Assembly: GCA_900556465.1 (NCBI GenBank)
Contig: USPK01000001.1
Span: forward strand, 26,388 to 90,387
DNA: 64,000 nt
Direction: 5' to 3'
Origin: an uncultured Prevotella sp.
Lineage (GTDB): Bacteria > Bacteroidota > Bacteroidia > Bacteroidales > Bacteroidaceae
Shown here: in pieces, positions 1 to 8,286 of the stretch
How the letters are laid out: every line of letters starts with the position of its first letter
Numbering within the stretch: position 1 is the first letter of the stretch
The notes under the pieces: generated by a model
Told to the model about the DNA's origin: nothing
What the model saw: only the letters and a program-made list of their open reading frames with translations
The model's database searches: none
Program-made: the position numbers and the translations under genes

Positions 1-753
1 CAGGGAGAGCGCCTGCTCAGCCCGACGCACTTCATGCAGTCCACACACAATACCATCGGTTCGCTGATGGCTATCCGGACGCGCTGTCACGGTTACAACG
101 TCACCTTCTCGCACCGGGCCACGTCGTTCGACTGCGCACTCCACGACGCCGCCCTCCTGCTGCGCGGCGGACGGGCTACTTCGGCGCTCGTGGGCGGCCA
201 TGACGAGGTGACGCCGGACTATTACACCCTGCTGCGGCGTATGGGCTACGTGGGCCACCCCGGTCAATGTCCGTGCAGCGAGACTTCCGTGGCCCTGGTG
301 CTCTCGACTACGACGCGCGGCGGGGCACTCTGCCGCCTGAGCGCCTGGCGCCAGCGCCACCGGCCTACGCCGGACGAATGGGCCACTACGGTCGGGGAAA
401 TGCTGGAGCAACAGGACCTGACGCCGGACCGTGTCGGTCTGCTCGTCACCGGGCACAACGGCTTCGCGCCCAATGACCGCCCCTACGACCGGTTGGCCGC
501 GACGCTCTTCCCCCGTACGCCGCAATTCCGCTATAAGTGGCTGTTCGGCGAGAATTACAGCGCGTCGGCCGCCGCCGTTTATGCGGCCGCCCACCTGCTT
601 CACCGCGGCTGCCTGCCCCGGGCCCTAGGCGGCAATGCCTGTGGCGCGGCACCATTGCGCTCGGTGCTTGTCCTCAATCACGCCGAGAGTTCGGACTTCA
701 GCTGTTTCCTGTTGCAGCCGGCTGCGGCCGACAGCCCCGGGCCGTCGCGCTGA
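1..753 (+). CDS. beta-ketoacyl synthase-like protein / chain length factor (5'-partial)
   Basis: The reading frame is open from base 1, so the gene begins outside the window and only its C-terminal 250 codons are present. The fold is that of the thiolase-like beta-ketoacyl synthases used in aryl-polyene and flexirubin clusters. Three catalytic positions look degenerate. The nucleophile region reads VTFSHRATSFDC where condensing enzymes have V-T-A-C-A-T. The first His motif (HGTGT) is replaced by TGHNGFAPND. The second (GHxxGAxG) reads GENYSASAAA. Loss of Cys and His is what is known for chain length factors, which pair with an active ketosynthase, so I infer a partner upstream of the window. 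The following acyl-chain genes support this. A 21-bp repeat element follows the stop and the next gene has its own promoter. An inactive or diverged ketosynthase of unrelated pathway is the alternative. Confidence 0.8.
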   Translation, partial: QGERLLSPTHFMQSTHNTIGSLMAIRTRCHGYNVTFSHRATSFDCALHDAALLLRGGRATSALVGGHDEVTPDYYTLLRRMGYVGHPGQCPCSETSVALVLSTTTRGGALCRLSAWRQRHRPTPDEWATTVGEMLEQQDLTPDRVGLLVTGHNGFAPNDRPYDRLAATLFPRTPQFRYKWLFGENYSASAAAVYAAAHLLHRGCLPRALGGNACGAAPLRSVLVLNHAESSDFSCFLLQPAAADSPGPSR

Positions 754-801
754 CGTCCCCGCCGTAGGGGCCTGCGCGACGCGGCCAGTTTCGCGAACCA
801 C

Positions 802-867
802 GGGCCTTAGCCCAGTTTTTACGGGCCCTATTCCAGTTTTTACGGGCCTTAGCCCCGTGGTGACGGG
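802..867 (+). repeat. 21-bp modular repeat element, copy 1 (three units)
   Basis: Three direct 21-bp units begin at 802, 823 and 844. Each has GGG, a TTAG or TATT core, CC(C) and a 9-bp linker (AGTTTTTAC, AGTTTTTAC, CGTGGTGAC), and GGG closes the array. It lies just after the ketosynthase-like gene. The left flank (GTTTCGCGAACCACGGG) recurs next to other copies and probably marks an element end. The rest of the 334-base gap holds only a promoter and a GC-rich leader. Confidence 0.9.
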
Positions 868-982
868 AACCGGCCGCCGCGACCGCCGGACGGACGGACA
901 AACGCCGCCGCGTTTCCCGCCGGCCACGAACGCACGGAACGAAGTTCCGTTCCGGTTTCCCAGCCTTATGGCAAAATTTGTT

Positions 983-990
983 TACCTTTG
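983..990 (+). promoter_or_regulatory. Bacteroidetes -7 promoter box (TACCTTTG)
   Basis: Perfect TAnnTTTG, followed by CAAAATA. It places transcription start near 997. It therefore rules out the in-frame ATG at 988 as the start of the downstream gene and leaves a GC-rich leader of about 90 bases before the ATG at 1087. Confidence 0.75.
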
Positions 991-1086
991 CAAAATAAGC
1001 CTCCGCGCAACGTTTCCTGTCGTCCGCCCCACGCCGGACCGCCCGACTGCGGCCCGGCGCAGGGCCCGCGCGGACAAAGCCTGATC

Positions 1087-2340
1087 ATGAAACTATTCGA
1101 CAACCTGTACAGCCTGGAGAGCTTCCAGTACGACCAACTGTCCGAGTGCCCGGCGCGCGCGTCGGCCACGCTCGCGCTCCGCCGCGGGCATGTGCTTTTT
1201 GCGGCCCATTTCCCCGGCCACCCCGTGCTGCCGGGTGCCGTTCTGCTCCGTATTGCCGGCGAGCTTTTCAACTTTTCCAGGCGCCAGTACGGCAGTGACT
1301 GTTACGAGCTGGCCGGGGTGCGCCGCGCCAAATTCTTACAGGTGGTCGACCCGAACACGACGCCGCGCCTGCGCATCGGTTGGGAGGAAAAGGCGCTGAC
1401 GGACGGCGCGACGGAAGCGAAGGGCTGGGCCGAGACGGACACGGGCGTACGCTGCGCCACGTTTTCGCTGACCTTCCGCCCCCGTGGCACGGCCCGCCAG
1501 GAGCCTTCCGCGCAACCGGCCGCCTCGCCGCAGCCGCAGAAACTGCTGGACGAGGAAAACTGCTGTATCATCATTCCGGCCTACAACTGCTGGACGCCGC
1601 TCTACGGTCTGTTGCGCGAGGTGACGGACTACGCCAGCCACGTCCTGGTCGTAGACGACGGGAGCGAAGGCTCCCCCGCCTGGCTGACCTGCCTGCCGGA
1701 CGAATACGACCGCCCCTTTGAAACGGGCACAAGGGGTACGAACGTAAACGGCGTGACCTTTACCATGATTCGCCACGCTACGAACCGGGGAAAGGGGGCG
1801 GCACTGGCAACGGGTCTGGCCTGGGCGCAAGCACAGGGATTCCGTTACGCCATGACCTTCGACGCCGACGGGCAACACCGGGCCAGCGACATTCCCCACA
1901 TGGCCTGGGCGCTCAGCCGGCACCCCGGGGCCCTCATCGTGGGATGCAGGCACCGGGGGAGCGAGGATATGCCCGCCGGCAACCGCTTTGCCAACTCGTT
2001 CTCCAACTTCTGGTTCCGCGTCCAGACGCTCCAGCGCCTGTCCGACACGCAGTCGGGCTTCCGCATCTATCCCCTGGACCGGCTCTGCCCGCTCCGGTGG
2101 CTGACGTCGCGCTACGAGGCGGAGCTCGAGCTCTTGGTATGGGCGGCGTGGCAGGGCGTACCGCTCGTCCCGGTGGAAATCTCCGTCTACTACCCGCCCC
2201 AGGAACAGCGCATCAGCCACTTCCGCCCGTTGCGCGACTTCGGGCGCATCTCGCTGCTCAACTGCGTGCTGTGTTTTCTGGCCGTAGTCTACGGACTGCC
2301 GCGAACCCTCATCCGCCGTCTGCGCCATGGCCGCCGCTGA
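1087..2340 (+). CDS. FabZ-like 3-hydroxyacyl-ACP dehydratase fused to family 2 glycosyltransferase
   Basis: A two-domain protein of 417 residues. Residues 1-135 form a hot-dog dehydratase with the signature HFPGHPVLPG (His41). Residues 155-417 form a GT-A family 2 transferase of the dolichyl-phosphate-mannose-synthase type, with the nucleotide-binding DADGQH at 259-264 and a hydrophobic C-terminal stretch. A Pro/Gln/Ala-rich linker (about 136-152) joins them. In FabZ a Glu lies 14 residues after the catalytic His; here that position is Arg55, so the dehydratase may be altered or use another acid. The start at 1087 is chosen because the promoter box at 983-990 lies before it and after the alternative start. 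The next gene overlaps its end by 14 bases. I infer it dehydrates polyene intermediates and glycosylates the product or a lipid carrier. Confidence 0.85.
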   Translation: MKLFDNLYSLESFQYDQLSECPARASATLALRRGHVLFAAHFPGHPVLPGAVLLRIAGELFNFSRRQYGSDCYELAGVRRAKFLQVVDPNTTPRLRIGWEEKALTDGATEAKGWAETDTGVRCATFSLTFRPRGTARQEPSAQPAASPQPQKLLDEENCCIIIPAYNCWTPLYGLLREVTDYASHVLVVDDGSEGSPAWLTCLPDEYDRPFETGTRGTNVNGVTFTMIRHATNRGKGAALATGLAWAQAQGFRYAMTFDADGQHRASDIPHMAWALSRHPGALIVGCRHRGSEDMPAGNRFANSFSNFWFRVQTLQRLSDTQSGFRIYPLDRLCPLRWLTSRYEAELELLVWAAWQGVPLVPVEISVYYPPQEQRISHFRPLRDFGRISLLNCVLCFLAVVYGLPRTLIRRLRHGRR

Positions 2341-3139
2341 AACTGCCCTGACGCCCGCGCCGCGCCACCGGGAACGCGGACTGCGCCGCCTGGTCTGCTG
2401 GCTCCGCACGCTCTATGTGGGCGCCGTCTTCGCCGTGAGCACGCTGCTCGTCATGCGACCGTTCGCCGCGCTCTACTTCGCCATCGGACGGACCACGGAG
2501 AAGAAACGCCTGCGCTACCACCGCTGGCTCTGCGGCGCGGCACGCACCGCGCTGCGCCACTTCCCGGGCGTGACGTTCCGGGCGGCCAACCTCTCGGGCG
2601 AGGACTTCGGCCGGCCGGCCGTCATCGTGAGCAATCACCAATCGCACCTCGACCTGCTCTGCCTGTTGTCGCTCACCCCGCGCCTGGTCGTCCTGACAAA
2701 GGACTGGGTCTGGAAGAACCCCTTCTACGGGAGCATCATCCGGCACGCCGAATTCTACCCCGTCTCCGACGGGATGGAGCGCAACTTAGTACGCCTGCGC
2801 GGCCTGGCCCGCCGGGGCTATTCGGTCGTCGTATTCCCGGAGGGCACGCGCTCGGCGGACTGCCGCATCCTCCGCTTCCACCAGGGCGCATTCCGCCTGG
2901 CGGCCGAGCTGGGCCTCGACGTGCTCCCCGTCTTCCTGCACGGACCGGGACAAATCCTGCCCAAGACGGAACTCTGCGTACACAAGGGGGAAATCTATAT
3001 GGAAATCGGCCACCGGCGCGCCGCGCCGCGTCCCGACGACGAGGGCGGCGTCCGACAGATGCGCCGCGAGATGCACCGCTACTACGTGGCGCACTACGCG
3101 GAACTCTGCGACCGGCTGGACCAAAAGAATAAGGAGTAA
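2327..3139 (+). CDS. lysophospholipid acyltransferase family protein (PlsC-like)
   Basis: A 270-residue membrane-associated acyltransferase of the PlsC/LPLAT superfamily. The catalytic H(X4)D motif is intact (NHQSHLD, His104 and Asp109), as is the acyl-acceptor motif FPEGTRS at 170-176. A hydrophobic segment at about 27-52 should anchor it in the inner membrane. It starts inside the last codons of the preceding fusion gene (14-base overlap), which indicates translational coupling. In aryl-polyene and flexirubin clusters such enzymes esterify the finished polyene to a lipid, and that is the likely role here. A general phospholipid-synthesis role is possible but less likely given the location. 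Confidence 0.85.
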   Translation: MAAAETALTPAPRHRERGLRRLVCWLRTLYVGAVFAVSTLLVMRPFAALYFAIGRTTEKKRLRYHRWLCGAARTALRHFPGVTFRAANLSGEDFGRPAVIVSNHQSHLDLLCLLSLTPRLVVLTKDWVWKNPFYGSIIRHAEFYPVSDGMERNLVRLRGLARRGYSVVVFPEGTRSADCRILRFHQGAFRLAAELGLDVLPVFLHGPGQILPKTELCVHKGEIYMEIGHRRAAPRPDDEGGVRQMRREMHRYYVAHYAELCDRLDQKNKE

Positions 3140-3146
3140 GAGAGCT

Positions 3147-4634
3147 ATGGATGCGAAAAATTGCGTCATCATCGGCAGCGGCCTGGGCGGCCTGGCCTGC
3201 GGCTACTTGCTGGCGCGGTGCGGCTACGGCGTCACCGTGTTGGAACAGGGCCGGCAGGCGGGCGGCTGTCTACAGAGCTTCCGTCGCGGCGACGCCGTTT
3301 TCGAGACCGGGATGCACTTCATCGGCAGCGCGGCACCGGGGCAGCTGCTCCACCGACTGCTGACGGGGCTCGGCATCCTGCCGGGCATGAAACTCGAAGC
3401 GCTCGACCCGACAGGCTATAACGTCATCTCGCTCGGTGGCCGCCGTTTCCGCATCGCGAACGGTAGGGAAGGATTCATCGAGACCCTCTGCCGCGACTTT
3501 CCCGGCAGCCGGGCCGACCTGGAGCGTTACGCCGACCTGGTGCGCCATATCGCCGAAACCACTTCGCTCCGCTCGCTCTTCACGCAAGATACGGACCTGA
3601 GCCTCCTCACTACCTACCAGACGCGGAGCATGGACGGCGTGCTGCGCGAGCTGGTGGCCGACCCGCTGCTGCGCCACGTGCTGGCCGGCGACCTACCGCT
3701 CTACGCCGCGCGGCGCGGGCGGACGCCGTTTTCCCTGCACGCCTTCATCACGGACTTTTACCAGCAAAGCGCTTTCCGCATCGCAGGCGGCAGCCAGTAT
3801 ATGGCCGAAGCGCTGACCGCCGGCATCGGCCGCATGGGCGGACGGGTGCTGACGCGCAGCCAGGCGGCCCGCATCGACTGCGACAGTCGGGGCGCCACGG
3901 GCGTCACGACGACCGACGGGCGGCACTATGCGGCCGACTACGTGATTTCGGACGTTCACCCGGCCGTTACGCTCCGGCTGCTCCGGACGCCGCTCATCCG
4001 CCCGGCCTACCGGCAACGCATCAACGCCCTGAGAGGAACGACGTCGTGCTTCGTGGTCTACCTGACGTTCAAGAAAGGAAAAATCCCGTACCAGCCTTAC
4101 AACTTCTTCGGTTACAGGGACACGACGCCGTGGGACTGCGAGGACTACGACGAAGCAACGTGGCCCAAGGGCTACCTGTACATGCACGGCTGCGCGGAAG
4201 CCGGCGCGCGGTTTGCCCGCACGGGGACCGTGGTTTCTTACCTGTCGATGGACGACGTGAGGCCTTGGGAAGGGACCGTCACGGGCAGGCGCGGGGCGGA
4301 CTACGAAACCTTCAAGGCCGAGAAGGCCCGCAGGCTGCTGGACTGCGTGGCGCGCGACTTCCCCGGCCTCAAGGACGGCATCGAGGCAGTCTATACCTCG
4401 AGCCCGCTGACCTATCGCGACTACATCGGGACGCCGGACGGGGCCCTCTACGGCATTGCCCGCGACCTCTCGCTCGGGGCGACGGGGCGCGTTTCCTACC
4501 GGACGCGCATTCCCAACCTGTTGCTCACGGGACAGAACATCAACTCGCACGGCGTGCTCGGCACCATCGTCGGCGCCCTCCAGACGTGCTCGTCCCTGCC
4601 CGGCACGGCGGGCATCCCGTCCTTCTTCCAATAA
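3147..4634 (+). CDS. CrtI/carotenoid-isomerase-like FAD-dependent oxidoreductase (first copy)
   Basis: A 495-residue flavoprotein with an N-terminal Rossmann dinucleotide motif (GSGLGG at 10-15, then VTVLEQGRQAGG). It has the C-terminal FAD-binding element LLLTGQNINSHG typical of phytoene desaturase and retinol-saturase-like enzymes. It begins 7 bases after the acyltransferase stop and is followed 12 bases later by a paralogue with the same plan. Enzymes of this family act on conjugated polyenes by desaturation, saturation or isomerisation. In this context a pigment precursor is the inferred substrate. The exact reaction cannot be read from sequence. Confidence 0.85.
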   Translation: MDAKNCVIIGSGLGGLACGYLLARCGYGVTVLEQGRQAGGCLQSFRRGDAVFETGMHFIGSAAPGQLLHRLLTGLGILPGMKLEALDPTGYNVISLGGRRFRIANGREGFIETLCRDFPGSRADLERYADLVRHIAETTSLRSLFTQDTDLSLLTTYQTRSMDGVLRELVADPLLRHVLAGDLPLYAARRGRTPFSLHAFITDFYQQSAFRIAGGSQYMAEALTAGIGRMGGRVLTRSQAARIDCDSRGATGVTTTDGRHYAADYVISDVHPAVTLRLLRTPLIRPAYRQRINALRGTTSCFVVYLTFKKGKIPYQPYNFFGYRDTTPWDCEDYDEATWPKGYLYMHGCAEAGARFARTGTVVSYLSMDDVRPWEGTVTGRRGADYETFKAEKARRLLDCVARDFPGLKDGIEAVYTSSPLTYRDYIGTPDGALYGIARDLSLGATGRVSYRTRIPNLLLTGQNINSHGVLGTIVGALQTCSSLPGTAGIPSFFQ

Positions 4635-4646
4635 ACGTTTCAACTT

Positions 4647-6146
4647 ATGCACGACCCACACGTCCTCATCATCGGCGGCGGCACCGGGGGCCTGTTCACC
4701 GGCGCCCTGCTGGCCAAGGAAGGCTTCCGGGTGACGGTTCTCGAGAAAAACCGGCGCGCGGGCGGCGGACTGCAGTGCTTCGAACGCTACGGCACGACGT
4801 TTGAAACGGGCATGCACACGCTCGGCGGATTCGAGGCCGGCGGCTCGCTGGACCGCATCTGCCGCCACCTGGGCATACGCGACGCGCTCCGCCTGCAGCC
4901 CGACGACTGCCTGGCCAGCATCCGCTACCTGCGGGACGGAAGCGAATACCGCCTGCCCAAGGGGCACGCGGCCTTTGCCGACTACCTTTGCAGCCGATTC
5001 CCGGCCGAGGCCGACGGCATCCGGGCCTACGTAGAACAGCTCTACCGCCTGGCGGACGAAGTCGACCTTTTCCACCTGCGGGAAAGCGGGGAAGAGCTGC
5101 GCCCCCACAGCGCGGCGTTTCTCGAGGCGGCCGACGCGTTCATCGCCCGGTTCGTGACCGACCGGCGGCTACGCGACGTACTCGCTTTCCTCAATCCGCT
5201 CTACGGCGGCGTAGCGGGCCACTCGCCGGCCTATATCCACGCCCTTATCAACGTACTCTACATCGACGGGCCGTGCCGCTTCGTCGGCGGCAGCCAGCAG
5301 TTGGCCGACGCGCTCACGGACCTGATCCGCCGGAGCGGAGGGACCGTCGCGACGGGGTGCGGCGTAACGGCCATCGACGTAACGGATCGGGAAATCGTGG
5401 CCGTACATACCGCCGACGGCGCCACGCACCGCGCAGACCACTATATTTCCGCGATTCACCCCTGTACGCTGCTGCGCCTGCTGCCGCCCGACGCTTTCAC
5501 GCGGGCCTACCGCCAGCGCCTCGAACAGATTCCCGACACCTACTCCGCCTTTACGGTCTTCGTGACGCTGCGGCCCGGCGCCTTCCCCTACTTGGACCAC
5601 ACGTGCTACTACCAGGACGACTACGGCCTCGTCTGGCGCCACGCCGACGGGGTCGGGGCGCGGTGGCCCCGGGGATTCATGTTCTTCACACCGCCTGAGG
5701 CCGGGCAAACTGCCCATGCCCGGAAGCTCATCGTGAACTGCGTGATGCGCTTCGAGGAAGTGGCCCCCTGGGCCGACACGCACACGCCGGGCCAACGCGG
5801 ACCGGCCTACGAGGCCTGGAAACAGGCCCGCTTGGAACAGGTCCTGGAACGGATGGAAACGCTCTACCCGGGCTTCGGCCGCGGCATAGCCCACGCTTTC
5901 GCCGCCTCGCCGCTCACCATCCGCGACTACTACGGCACGCGCGGCGGTGCCCTCTTCGGCTACCGGAAAGACTGCGCGCAGCCCGCCCTCTCCTATCTGC
6001 CCGTCCGGACCAAGGTCCACAACCTGCTGCTCACCGGGCAGAACGTCAACCTCCACGGCATCTGCGGCGTGCCCCTGACCGCCATCTCCACGGCCGAGGC
6101 CCTCACCGGCCGGAACCATATCCTCCACCAACTCAACAAGGCGTAA
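4647..6146 (+). CDS. CrtI/carotenoid-isomerase-like FAD-dependent oxidoreductase (second copy)
   Basis: A 499-residue paralogue of the preceding gene, sharing the N-terminal Rossmann motif (GGGTGG at 10-15), the phrase FETGMH near residue 50, and the C-terminal LLLTGQNVNLHG. The two diverge in the substrate-binding middle third. The tandem arrangement with a 12-base gap suggests an old duplication followed by division of labour, or a heteromeric enzyme. It is co-transcribed with the pigment genes. The family covers polyene desaturases, saturases and isomerases, and no particular reaction is assigned. Confidence 0.85.
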   Translation: MHDPHVLIIGGGTGGLFTGALLAKEGFRVTVLEKNRRAGGGLQCFERYGTTFETGMHTLGGFEAGGSLDRICRHLGIRDALRLQPDDCLASIRYLRDGSEYRLPKGHAAFADYLCSRFPAEADGIRAYVEQLYRLADEVDLFHLRESGEELRPHSAAFLEAADAFIARFVTDRRLRDVLAFLNPLYGGVAGHSPAYIHALINVLYIDGPCRFVGGSQQLADALTDLIRRSGGTVATGCGVTAIDVTDREIVAVHTADGATHRADHYISAIHPCTLLRLLPPDAFTRAYRQRLEQIPDTYSAFTVFVTLRPGAFPYLDHTCYYQDDYGLVWRHADGVGARWPRGFMFFTPPEAGQTAHARKLIVNCVMRFEEVAPWADTHTPGQRGPAYEAWKQARLEQVLERMETLYPGFGRGIAHAFAASPLTIRDYYGTRGGALFGYRKDCAQPALSYLPVRTKVHNLLLTGQNVNLHGICGVPLTAISTAEALTGRNHILHQLNKA

Positions 6147-6176
6147 GGCCAACCGGCCCTATCCCCTCTTTTCATC

Positions 6177-7475
6177 ATGAACGACATCGAATTTCAAACC
6201 GAAGCGGAAATCAAGGACTTCCAGGAAGAACTGCTCCGCCGCGACATGCGCTACCTCGCCGACCACTCGCCCTACTACCGGCGACTGTTCCGCTCCTACG
6301 ACATCGACGTGGCGCGCATCCGCCACCTGGACGACCTGGAACAAATCCCTTTTACCGAAAAAAAGGACCTACAACTTTACAACGACGAGTTCCGTTGCTG
6401 TCCGAAGGAGAAAATTATTGATTACATCACCACCTCGGGAACGCTGGGCGACCCCGTCACCTTCGGGTGCTCGGAAAAGGACTTGCAGCGCCTGGCCTAC
6501 AACGAGAAGAAATCGTTTGCCTGCGCCGGCCTGCGCCCCGGCAACATCTTGCAACTAATGACGACCATGGACAAACGCTTCATGGCCGGCTTGGCCTACT
6601 TCCTGGGCATCCGCGAGCTGGGCGCCAGCATCATCCGCGTGGGCAACGGCATCCCCGAACTGCAATGGGACACCATCCGCCGCCTCCAGCCCGACACGCT
6701 CATGTGCGTACCCTCGTTCATCCTGCGCCTCATCCAGTACGCCGAGGAGCACGGCATCGACTACCGCAACAGTAGCGTGCGGCGCATCATCGGTATCGGT
6801 GAAGGCCTGCGGGAGCAGGACTTTTCGCTCAACCTGCTGGGCCGTCGCATCAAGGAGAAGTGGGACGTGGACCTCTTCGCCACCTACTCGTCCACGGAAA
6901 TGGGCGCGACGTTCTCCGAATGCCCCTACGGCTGCGGGGGACACGTCCACCCGGAGCTCATCATAGTGGAAATCATCGGCGACAACGACCTGCCCGTACC
7001 CGACGGGGAGGTGGGCGAAGTGGTCGTCACGACGCTCGGCGTGGAAGCCATGCCGCTGCTCCGCTTCCGCACGGGCGACATGGCGGCCAAGGTCACGGCG
7101 CCCTGCGCCTGCGGGCGCCACTCCTACCGACTGACGCCCCTCGTCGGCCGAAAGCACAACATGATAAAGCTCAAGGGAACGACGCTCTACCCGCCGGCCC
7201 TGAACGACGTGCTCGAGGGCACGCCTTACGTGGACAACTACGTCGTAGAGGTCAGCACAGGCGACGCGGGCACGGACCAGGTCCTCGTGAAAGTGGGGAC
7301 CCGGCTGCCGCCCACGCCGCAACTGGTGAAAGACCTGAAGGACCGCTTCCGGTCGCGCATCCGTGTCACGCCGGACATCGAGCTACTCCCCGTCGAGACG
7401 GTCCAACGCCTCAACCATCCCGACGGGGCACGCAAGCCCGTCAAGTTCATTGACCTGAGAAAGCCGCTTAATTAA
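6177..7475 (+). CDS. phenylacetate-CoA ligase-like AMP-forming enzyme
   Basis: A 432-residue adenylate-forming enzyme of the PaaK type. The phosphate-binding loop TSGTLGDP lies at 86-93, the adenine/aryl-pocket motif YSSTEMG at 237-243, the ribose-binding Asp in FRTGD at 297-301 and the C-terminal hinge GRKHNMIKLKG at 324-334. Cysteines at about 249-253 and 310-312 are typical of PaaK relatives. In aryl-polyene and flexirubin clusters such a ligase activates an aryl starter (a cinnamic or benzoic acid) for transfer to CoA or a carrier protein, and I infer that role here. It lies 30 bases after the second oxidoreductase and is the last gene that clearly belongs to the cluster. Confidence 0.85.
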   Translation: MNDIEFQTEAEIKDFQEELLRRDMRYLADHSPYYRRLFRSYDIDVARIRHLDDLEQIPFTEKKDLQLYNDEFRCCPKEKIIDYITTSGTLGDPVTFGCSEKDLQRLAYNEKKSFACAGLRPGNILQLMTTMDKRFMAGLAYFLGIRELGASIIRVGNGIPELQWDTIRRLQPDTLMCVPSFILRLIQYAEEHGIDYRNSSVRRIIGIGEGLREQDFSLNLLGRRIKEKWDVDLFATYSSTEMGATFSECPYGCGGHVHPELIIVEIIGDNDLPVPDGEVGEVVVTTLGVEAMPLLRFRTGDMAAKVTAPCACGRHSYRLTPLVGRKHNMIKLKGTTLYPPALNDVLEGTPYVDNYVVEVSTGDAGTDQVLVKVGTRLPPTPQLVKDLKDRFRSRIRVTPDIELLPVETVQRLNHPDGARKPVKFIDLRKPLN

Positions 7476-7532
7476 CCTCCACGCCAGTCCGCTCCGCCGC
7501 CTGGCCGGAACGGGCTCTCCAAACCCGACATT

Positions 7533-8216
7533 ATGGAAATCGTTTACGAAGACAATCATCTCATCATCGTCAACAAGGCCGCCGGCGAGATTGTGCAGGG
7601 CGACAAGACGGGCGACCGTACCCTGGCCGACGACGTCAAGGCCTATATCAAGGAAAAGTATGCCAAGCCGGGCGCCGTATTCCTCGGCGTGGTCCATCGC
7701 CTGGACCGCCCGGTGAGCGGCCTCGTGGTCTTCGCACGGACCAGCAAGGCCCTGACGCGGCTCAACGAGATGTTCCGCAGCGGACAGGTGCAGAAGACGT
7801 ACCACGCCCTGGTAGCGACGCCCGAACCGCCCCTGCCGGAAGAGGCCGTAGCCCTGACCCACTGGCTGACGCGCAACGAGCGGCAGAACCGGGCCTACGC
7901 GCACGACCACGAGGTGAAGGACAGCAAGGAAGCACGCCTGGACTTCCGCCCCATAGGCCGCAGCGACCGCTACACCCTGCTCGAAGTGCACCTCCATACG
8001 GGCCGCCACCACCAGATACGCTGCCAGCTGGCCGCCGTCGGGCTGCCGGTGAAGGGCGACCTGAAGTATGGCGCGCGCCGCAGTAATCCGGACGGCAGCA
8101 TCTGTCTCCATGCGCGGCGCATCGTATTCGAGCATCCCGTGAGCCACCAGACCATCGACGTGACCGCCGCCTACCCGTCGCTCGCCCTGTGGCGGGCGTT
8201 CGACGGCCGCCCATGA
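7533..8216 (+). CDS. RluA-family RNA pseudouridine synthase
   Basis: A 227-residue enzyme that isomerises uridine to pseudouridine in RNA. The catalytic motif HRLDRPVSG lies at 55-63 with Asp58 as the nucleophile, and the family's substrate-binding phrase LHTGRHHQIR is present near 151-160. It lacks the N-terminal S4 RNA-binding domain of RluC and RluD, so it belongs to the short RluA/TruC-like group common in Bacteroidetes. It is separated from the pigment genes by 57 bases with no clear promoter, so read-through is possible, but its function is housekeeping. The target (rRNA or tRNA) cannot be told from sequence. Confidence 0.9.
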   Translation: MEIVYEDNHLIIVNKAAGEIVQGDKTGDRTLADDVKAYIKEKYAKPGAVFLGVVHRLDRPVSGLVVFARTSKALTRLNEMFRSGQVQKTYHALVATPEPPLPEEAVALTHWLTRNERQNRAYAHDHEVKDSKEARLDFRPIGRSDRYTLLEVHLHTGRHHQIRCQLAAVGLPVKGDLKYGARRSNPDGSICLHARRIVFEHPVSHQTIDVTAAYPSLALWRAFDGRP

Positions 8217-8241
8217 ACGACCCTCGGCCTGTCGGTCAGAA

Positions 8242-8283
8242 CGCAGTGCGCCGCCCTCCGCAACCGGAGAGCGGCGCACTGCG
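8242..8283. terminator. hairpin between convergent genes
   Basis: A perfect 13-bp stem (8242-8254 with 8271-8283) lies between the pseudouridine synthase and the oppositely oriented DUF4435 gene. Only a short CTTT follows, so it is a probable bidirectional terminator with a weak U-tract. Confidence 0.6.
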
Positions 8284-8286
8284 CTT

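Noticed and set aside
625..927. An open frame on the minus strand through repeat copy 1
   Set aside because: It consists of repeat-derived heptapeptides and antisense ketosynthase sequence only.
988..1086. N-terminal extension of the dehydratase-glycosyltransferase fusion
   Set aside because: It overlaps or lies just after the -7 box at 983-990, so it is not transcribed as coding sequence.
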